Below, piece after piece: positions 16,447 through 22,291 of a stretch of DNA of 22,291 nucleotides. Source of the stretch: Blakeslea trispora (Eukaryota; Mucoromycota; Mucoromycetes; Mucorales; Choanephoraceae); NCBI GenBank assembly GCA_025331445.1, contig JAIWNE010000242.1, positions 1 through 22,291 on the forward strand, in the 5' to 3' direction. A program made the translations under genes and the position numbers. The notes below the pieces were generated by a model. The model ran no database searches. It had not been told where the DNA came from and was given only the letters and a program-made list of their open reading frames with translations. Position 1 is the stretch's first letter, and each line of letters opens with the position of its first letter.

Positions 16447-16666
16447 AATTTTTCCGTTTGGTGTATTTCATGCCGACATTCACTCTCCTGTGACAGCCAA
16501 ACTCCTCTTTAATTTGCAGTGATACTTGTCCAACAAGTCAGATAAGCTTAAAAGATGACACTCGAGAAAAGAAGAAGAAGAGTGAAGAATGAACAAGTAC
16601 TGCTGTCATCTAAACAAAAGAATAATAAGCAGTTTCATTTGTACTCATCTGAGTTGAAAAGGCTAT

Positions 16667-16687
16667 ACATATATATATATATATATA
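16667..16687 (+). repeat. (AT)n microsatellite, copy 2
   Basis: Counterpart of 5986-6005. Confidence 0.9.
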
Positions 16688-16702
16688 ATTCCACATAGGT
16701 TA

Positions 16703-17448
16703 TTAAGCATAGCTTCCTAGCACTGGAAACTGAGATGAAGCCACCCGTTCCTTTAATGGCAGGTAATAGAGACCGTTAAATGCAAAGTACCAGTAATTGG
16801 TACTATGTAAGTTATATTCTGTAACTTCATTAGCTTGGGCTTGCATGTATGTTTTCTTTTGCTCTTTTTCTGAGGAATATGTGAAATCAAAATAAAAAAA
16901 AAAAAAGGAAATCAATGGTTGAGATAATCAAATTCTGTTCTTTGTGTGAGGATTGAGTCTTAAGAAAGTCTTTGGCTTTAATGCCATGTATAACTTGCTT
17001 AGAGAATGCTTGACAGCCAAATGAAGACAATGAGACAGAATTCTGATATTTTTGGAGCCAAACAAAATACACTTTAAAATCAGAAACACAAGCATATTGA
17101 AAAGTTCGCATCAATAACAATAATAACCAGAAATAAATACCACATAACAGCCTCTCTAATAGGGATATACAGCATTTTTATAAACCGTTGCTTATAGTGC
17201 AGAATGTCAATATAAAGGGAACACTAGTATACAACAATAGTATCTCAACCCTGTAAATCAAACACAGCCAATCCTCACAATCAGACAAGTAAATCCTTGG
17301 TGCTTCCAATTCCAAAAGTACAGCATATGTCTTTCTCTCAAGAGAAAAAACCATCTTGACAGCTATCTCAGAGCCCAAACATAAAAAAAAAGAACAAGAA
17401 AACAAAGTTACACAGTGCTTGGATCCAGATCTTCATTGGAGACAACAA
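16703..17448 (-). pseudogene. Decayed or multi-exon minus-strand gene remnant (copy 2)
   Basis: Same sequence as 6022-6766 apart from one-base indels (AATAACCAGAAATAA, CCCAAACATAAA). The upstream frame is shortened to 17405-17178 by the extra A. Confidence 0.3.
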
Positions 17449-17473
17449 TTCATCTTTCTTTCTTTTTTCTCAG

Positions 17474-17669
17474 AGTAAATCAAACGAGATGTAACCCTTT
17501 CGTTCAAATGTTATTATACAGCACTGATTCTTCTTTCTTTCTTACAACTGGCTTAAAGGGGTATCAGCATCTATTTGATGCTTTAGATTTGGCGGATAAG
17601 CCACCAGACAAGTCTTTGAAATTGAACGTATCTCACTGTTATCTTCTCATAAACACTTGGTTATTGTAG
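17474..17669 (+). CDS. Possible terminal exon, unknown (copy 2)
   Basis: Identical counterpart of 6792-6987. Confidence 0.3.
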
Positions 17670-18146
17670 TGACAGGTATTACTGACTGACTAACTGACTG
17701 AATGAATTTGCTTAGTTTAAGTTGTTCATTCTAATCATGCTTTGATTCATTTTTGAACATAACGAGGTCTCGGCTAGAAGTACCTCTTTTTTTTTTTCTT
17801 TTCCTTTCTTGCTCCGCATAATTTCATGATTTCGGTGTTGGCTATGTGTTACTGCAATTGTAGAGGAGCTCTCTATCCAAAGCCATTAGCTGCATAATAA
17901 AGCAAGCTCCTTCATATTGTCAATTCCCTTTTACTCTCTATTGTATCAGTTATACAAAGAAAGATAGAGAGAGAGAGAAAAAAAAAGAAAGAAGCCAAAA
18001 ATACATGTTGAGTGATGTGCTACGTCATCATTGTGCTTATCATTATGATTGGTTTTGAGAAAATAGGGAGGAGAAGGCAATTTTCATATAGAGGAAAAAA
18101 AAAAAAAAATCCGCCCTATTTTTTTTTCTCTTTTTTTCTCTTCAAG

Positions 18147-18233
18147 GGCAAGGTGATTCTTGCTATCGCACAGACTGAGGCAGCTCGTTACTGTTTCTTC
18201 AGTAATGCACAGTTGCAAGAGAGACCGGCGTGA
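18147..18233 (+). CDS. Possible short terminal exon, 28 codons (copy 2)
   Basis: Identical counterpart of 7466-7552. Confidence 0.15.
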   Translation, partial: GKVILAIAQTEAARYCFFSNAQLQERPA

Positions 18234-19547
18234 ATGACATCTTTTCGATAGACGCGTTGGCTGCTGTTATGTTTGAAAGGGTGCCCTCCTGATTTCGTAG
18301 CAGTGTTGGACTTTCTCTTTTGCTGATCTCTTTCTCCCTTCTCGCATGACTATTCTTTTGCTTTTTAGTCCCCTTCAGTGAGGGAGCAGTAGAGAATAAG
18401 AGAGCTAGGAGTTGGAGTTAAAGGGGAGGATACTCTCACTCAGGATGTGACAGCTTCACTTTTTTTCTTTCTTTCTTTCTTTTTCGTTAGAGAGAGTTAG
18501 AGGGAGAGAGAGAGGGTGATGCCTGGACGTATGCTGGCTACCCTAGTCAAGTGAGAGCTGTGGTTCTTTGAGCTATGGTTCTTTACTAGGCAGGTTCAGA
18601 CGTGGATATTAGAAGCAATTCGGGGAGTGCTTATGGAAGATGAAGAGCGGGGAGGGTGGGTACCCCTAGCATACAAGTTATGTTTTCTTCATACGAAATA
18701 TGACACTCTTTTTCCTTTCGAGTCTTTGACATATGCGACACTTTGAGGGTATTGGTTACCTTTGCTCTCATTGCTTGTCGTCAACCCCTAGGGATCCTCA
18801 GTAGGACGTTGGTATGGTCTTCCCCTGTTTTACCTTACGAGGTCACTCAGGCGGTATCTCGCACCGTGAGCTAGAGAAGAGGGTAGATTGAAGTCAACCT
18901 CCACGATTGGTTACCCTTGGAAACAGTTGTAATAAACTGGCTAATAGACTTCTAACATTATGTTGTTATAAATCCAATAAATAAACACTTGTTATAAAAT
19001 CTTACTTTTCTTTTTTTTTACTTTTTTTCTTTTTGCTCGCTAAAGATGCATTTCTTGATCACTTAATTTTGTTGAATGAATAAGAGTTCAATCAATTCAG
19101 TAAATTATGCCTACATTCAATAAGCATTCTACTGACTGACACTAGGTTGCTCGATTACTGTTACTCTTATGTGATCAAACCTATCTAAATCTACTGCTTG
19201 ATCAAACCTAATCTCTACCTGACTTGGATGGAATGATGAACATCCTCTACACACTCTATTATGCTTGTCGATTGCTTCATGATCCATCCTCAAGATTCAT
19301 GCATATATTTCCAGCCCTTTATCTCTCTCATATAGTAGTGCTTTAACAAGGTGTGCTTTTGTTTGAGAAGCACTCTACTGATCTCATACATGTTTGCATA
19401 GTCAAGGCTTATTCTTCTTACTTGATAGTATGTGCTACTCTCAGTCCTTTTTCTCTCTCAGTAATTGCATTATGGTCAGTAAGATGCTTAAACAACATAG
19501 TAAAGAGGGTGCAACGATAATTGATAGTGAACCTCTCATTTACTCTT

Positions 19548-19574
19548 ACTCACTCAATCACTCACTCACTCACT
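19548..19574 (+). repeat. (CTCA)n microsatellite, copy 2
   Basis: Shorter than in copy 1 by about 24 bp and interrupted by one C-to-A change (CTCAATCA). Confidence 0.93.
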
Positions 19575-19581
19575 CTCACAG

Positions 19582-19665
19582 AAGGAAGATGGATCTTTCA
19601 TTACTTTACATGCTTCTCTACGTGATGCATTCATTGTACTATTTCGGATAGGCAAGAATGGTTGA
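19582..19665 (+). CDS. Possible exon fragment (copy 2)
   Basis: Counterpart of 8926-9009 with three amino-acid changes. The stop is two bases before the end of homology. Confidence 0.2.
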   Translation, partial: KEDGSFITLHASLRDAFIVLFRIGKNG

Positions 19666-19800
19666 ATCAAAGTATGTCATATCTGCTTTACATGCTCTTT
19701 CGTCCCCTCTCATAGACTCAGATTAATCTGTATTCATTGCAACATGTACAATACTATGATAGCCCTTTGTTGCTCTCATAGTACGTTTGATCACGGAATT

Positions 19801-19826
19801 GTATCCATATCCGTATCCGTATCCGG
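19801..19826 (+). repeat. Hexanucleotide repeat (GTATCC)n
   Basis: About four units, imperfect. Its reverse complement, GGATAC, is one base short of the GGATACT unit at 10673-10765. Confidence 0.85.
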
Positions 19827-19908
19827 CATATTCACCGGGGCTGCAACCACATGCTGTCAAACTACTTGAACAAAAGCCTTCCTCATCACTTGGCTGTGCT
19901 GCATCTTC

Positions 19909-19941
19909 CTCAAATGTTCCTCAAATGTTCCTCATATGCTC
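19909..19941 (+). repeat. 11-bp tandem repeat (CTCAAATGTTC), three units
   Basis: Two perfect units and one variant (CTCATATGCTC). It coincides with the frame break of the minus-strand reading frame. Confidence 0.9.
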
Positions 19942-20141
19942 CTCACACTGCTATATTTGCCACGCTGTTTCCGATCCTCGTCATTCTCCTCCACCGCATT
20001 TCATAGATAATTGTACATCGATATAAGGTAACGCAGACAGAGTTCAATACAAGTCAAGAGCATATGATTGAATGTGCTATACTATGGTGCTATGTTGATC
20101 ATCGACGAATTGGCAGATAATTTTATATTGAGATGATACGG

Positions 20142-20182
20142 CCATCCTTTGGACCATCCTTTGGACCATCCTTTGGACCATC
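20142..20182 (+). repeat. 12-bp tandem repeat (CCATCCTTTGGA)
   Basis: Just over three units. It reads as Trp-Ser-Lys-Gly on minus or as Pro-Ser-Phe-Gly on plus. Overlapping ORFs on both strands across 20082-20394 are not otherwise supported. Confidence 0.9.
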
Positions 20183-20417
20183 TATCAACTTCCTCTCTTT
20201 CTCCATCGTGCAATGCAATACAACAGAATACTGTATCGCTCGTTGTACCGGCTATCTCTATCTTCTTTTTCGTCTTCTTCTTCTTCTTTTTCCTCTGCTC
20301 TTTCTCCACTTGCTTCTTGAGCAACCTCGATCCAATCCTTCATTCTGCAGCTTGACCCTCGACTCTCTGAGGCTGTATGCTTGCTGACTGACACGCTATT
20401 CCTGCTATTGAGAGTCT

Positions 20418-20474
20418 GTCTATCTTCCGTGTCTATCTTCCGTGTCTATCTTCCATGTCTGCCTTCCGTGTCTA
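20418..20474 (+). repeat. 13-bp tandem repeat (GTCTATCTTCCGT), four units
   Basis: Units at 20418, 20431, 20444 and 20457 with point variants (CCAT, GCC). The period breaks any reading frame. Confidence 0.92.
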
Positions 20475-21195
20475 AGCCTCCAATCAACACTCAGGCTTAC
20501 CAGCTAAAGTAGATGTTGCACCGGCTAAAAGAAGGAAGGAAAGAAAGAAGAAAAAAAAGGGCCGTGGAATAGATTGCAACCGATACCTTGGTGATTGAAC
20601 AACAACAACAACAGCCAAAATATAAAGCATGCTTGTAAGTACCTTTATTTCGAGTCACTGTCTAAACGATAAACCAAACAAAGCAAAATGCAATAAAAAG
20701 CATAGCTCTCTTTCCATTCAATCACTCTGCGTCTGTCAATACAAGTTACCGGTTCTTTCCTCTCTCTCTCTCTCTCTTTTCTTTTGGCACTAATCAGTTG
20801 TTCTACGCGTTCTTATTTTGCATCTCGGTATATTTCAACAGTGATAGTGTTGGTGATAATAGTCGGCACTGACAACGATGAATTTCAATAAATACAATGA
20901 AATAAAAAATAAATCTAAAAAAAAATAATAAAAATCCAAAATCTCTTGAATCGGGTTCGCTGTTTAAAATCCTTGGTTCCCCTTGAGGGCAGATAAAACC
21001 TGTGTACTGAAACCTGTGTACCCGGAGTTTAAATTTTAAGAATAGTAAAACCTGTCACTAGACTTTGGCAGGAGCATTTTACACTTTTTGATGATGATAG
21101 GTTGTAAACAGCATTTAAAGGAATGCTCATACCTCTGTTGTTTCTACTTTACTCAGCAGACTACGTTGTTTGCTCAAGTTCTGGATATTAAAGAT
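20475..21195. other. Intergenic stretch
   Basis: No supported gene. Contents: GA-rich segment (20530-20560), a short CAA run (20600-20613), a (TC)n run (20760-20777), an A/T-rich stretch (20881-20940), a doubled AAACCTGTGTAC (about 20996-21020), and a 6-bp inverted repeat AGCATT/AATGCT (21110-21126). Confidence 0.6.
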
Positions 21196-21201
21196 TTTAT
21201 T
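21196..21201 (-). promoter_or_regulatory. AATAAA polyadenylation signal
   Basis: AATAAA on the minus strand, 31 bases beyond the TGA of the USP-like frame, which is a normal spacing for a 3' end. Confidence 0.45.
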
Positions 21202-21232
21202 TAAAAAAAGAATTAAGAGAAAACAAGCAAAT

Positions 21233-22289
21233 TCAATGCTTCAACTTATAACAAACAAACATCGTATTTCTTGCAACTTGAAGTTGCTTTGGACATTCGG
21301 TAATGTCTTTCAAGTCACTAATAAGCTTGGCTGAGTAGCTCAAGTTATCTAGCTTGTACAGCGATGATTTGTGGCTCTCGGTTTGTACTTTTCCAATAGT
21401 AAAGTAATGCACGCCTAAGTATGTGTAGAGTATACTCTTGAATGCAAGCTATACTCCGGCTTTGCTTTGCCTTCACTGACAGGAACGTCTACAGCAAAGG
21501 TTTCAGGAAAGTAAACCTGACAGTCTTCTTCTTTCAGTTCACTGAATTCATTAATAAACTTTGGATCCAGGTTTGTTGGATCCATGATCAAGAGGAATTC
21601 AGGAAGAGCCTCTTGAAGGATTAAACCGCTTTTAAAAGCGCACTGCTTTCCACAACTGTTGCATCCAGATGACTCTCTTGTTTTGTAGAGTAGCTCTCTG
21701 CGGTACACCTCTTCAAACTGTATCTTCAGCTCACCCATCTTCTTCTTCTTGGCTTCTTGGTCTTTTATTTGCCTTGCAGCAAAATACTGTTTCATTGTGG
21801 ATAATTCCCTTGATGAAAGGCAAAGCATCGGGAATTATTTGCTTCATTCGCAACTCTTCTTTTTGCTCCAAGCACATGTTGAACTCGTAGTGCGGGTACA
21901 CACAGAACAGAGAACGCAAACGAGAAGAGGTGTTACTCAAGAACCAATGGAAGCAAGAGTACACACAGTTCCAATCTCCCTTCACAAATTCCGTGCTTTC
22001 TTCCAAACAAATTCTCGAACAAGTTGGCTTCCAGCCACCACATCACCATCTACATACTTGTAAAAGGCCTCAAAGAGCACCTTGTCAAAAGCATTGCATT
22101 CATCATACAGCGAGGAGAAAAAGCTGTTTCGACATAAGGGCAAAACAAACGAAATAACATTTCAAAGGGGTCGTATATAGCAAGAATTGCTTTCGTTACT
22201 GTTAAGTCTTAGCAGTATTAATGAAGAGTAGGCTCTTCAACAACAACAAGCTTGACAAAATCCATTTTTGATCGATCGATTGCATCTTC
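21233..22289 (-). pseudogene. USP-like (C19) cysteine peptidase, frameshifted, 5' end outside window
   Basis: Ubiquitin-specific proteases cleave ubiquitin from proteins. Reading minus from 22289, the segments are: 22289-22218 (KMDFVKLVVVEEP); a part with LTVTKAILAIYDPFEM; one with AFDKVLFEAFYKYVDGD and REFVWKK; 22006-21815 (VKGDWNCVYSCFHWFL...); 21828-21415 with CNSCGKQ (zinc-type C-x2-C), ALPEFLLIMDP and EYSLHSRVYS; then, one frame over, GVHYFTIGKV (His box), SLYKLDNLS (Asp/Asn box) and MFVCYKL, with TGA at 21235-21233. The order zinc pair, LPxxLxI, YxLxxRV, HYxxxxxV, YKxDN fits the C-terminal half of a USP fold. The catalytic Cys box could not be identified. At least five frame changes occur in ~1 kb, so it is either a pseudogene or indel-damaged sequence. 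A host housekeeping USP or a mobile-element USP-like protein are both possible. Confidence 0.6.
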
Positions 22290-22291
22290 AG

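Larger units (their letters stand above)
10761..19667 (+). repeat. Large direct tandem repeat, copy 2 (~8.9 kb)
   Basis: This is the second copy of 1-9011, directly downstream of the GGATACT heptamer array. Relative to copy 1 it has 10 rather than 16 units of the 10-bp minisatellite, a pure GAAAA array with an extra ~45-bp non-repetitive stretch (about 12866-12910), and a CTCA tract shorter by about 24 bp. Several frames broken in copy 1 are open here (for example 16186-16323) and some are the reverse (the 5717-5914 frame of copy 1 is broken here). The copies therefore look like two error-bearing reads of one sequence rather than two diverged paralogues. After 19667 it joins unique DNA different from the 9012-10760 spacer. 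Confidence 0.97.
19723..20000 (-). pseudogene. Broken minus-strand reading frame, Gly/Tyr motif
   Basis: Two open segments: 20000-19932 (VEENDEDRKQRGKYSSVRSI) and 19920-19723 (65 codons: GTFEEDAAQPSDEEG..., then GEYAGYGYGYGY, NSVIKRTMRATKGYHSIVHV, stop TAA). Both have ordinary charged composition. They are separated by stops within a triple 11-bp repeat (19909-19941), whose unit length shifts frame with each gain or loss. The Tyr/Gly stretch is the GTATCC hexamer array. Upstream of 20003 there is a stop and no clear exon. No family recognised; partial or spurious coding remains possible. Confidence 0.3.

Overview
The window is eukaryotic and most likely fungal. It is AT-rich, full of micro- and minisatellites, has no bacterial-type operons and no long ORFs, and its gene fragments carry polypyrimidine-CAG 3' splice-site lookalikes. 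The end of a tyrosine recombinase and a frameshifted ubiquitin-protease-like reading frame recall mobile-element-rich early-diverging fungi (Mucoromycota). That placement is inference, not proof.

Layout. (1) 1-9011 is copy 1 of a large direct repeat. (2) 9012-10760 is a spacer present once. It holds a decayed minus-strand fragment, the C-terminus of a tyrosine recombinase (9477-9733), ten 52-bp tandem units (9765-10278) and a GGATACT heptamer array (10673-10765). (3) 10761-19667 is copy 2. (4) 19668-21232 is a unique flank with several short tandem arrays and a split minus-strand reading frame. (5) 21233-22289 is a minus-strand, multiply frameshifted C19 (USP-like) peptidase gene that runs to the right edge.

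I found no clear substitution between the two ~9-kb copies over about 4.5 kb (4.3-8.8 kb). They differ by one-base indels and repeat length, plus a few more complex indels in the first 4.3 kb. This points to a very recent duplication, or an assembly duplication, in sequence with residual indel errors. Inside each copy I see no intact recognisable gene. There are short ORFs and possible exons on both strands, a strong purine-to-pyrimidine polarity switch, a hairpin-rich segment, and a three-times repeated ~100-bp element.

The strongest leads are: the repeat architecture; the copy breakpoint at a (CTCA)n tract, followed by three clustered CpA/TpA transitions; and the 52-bp array with an A-B-B-B higher-order pattern, whose units carry an inverted 8-bp arm / 10-bp spacer motif and which starts 31 bp after the recombinase stop codon. 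No complete functional system is demonstrable from the sequence alone.
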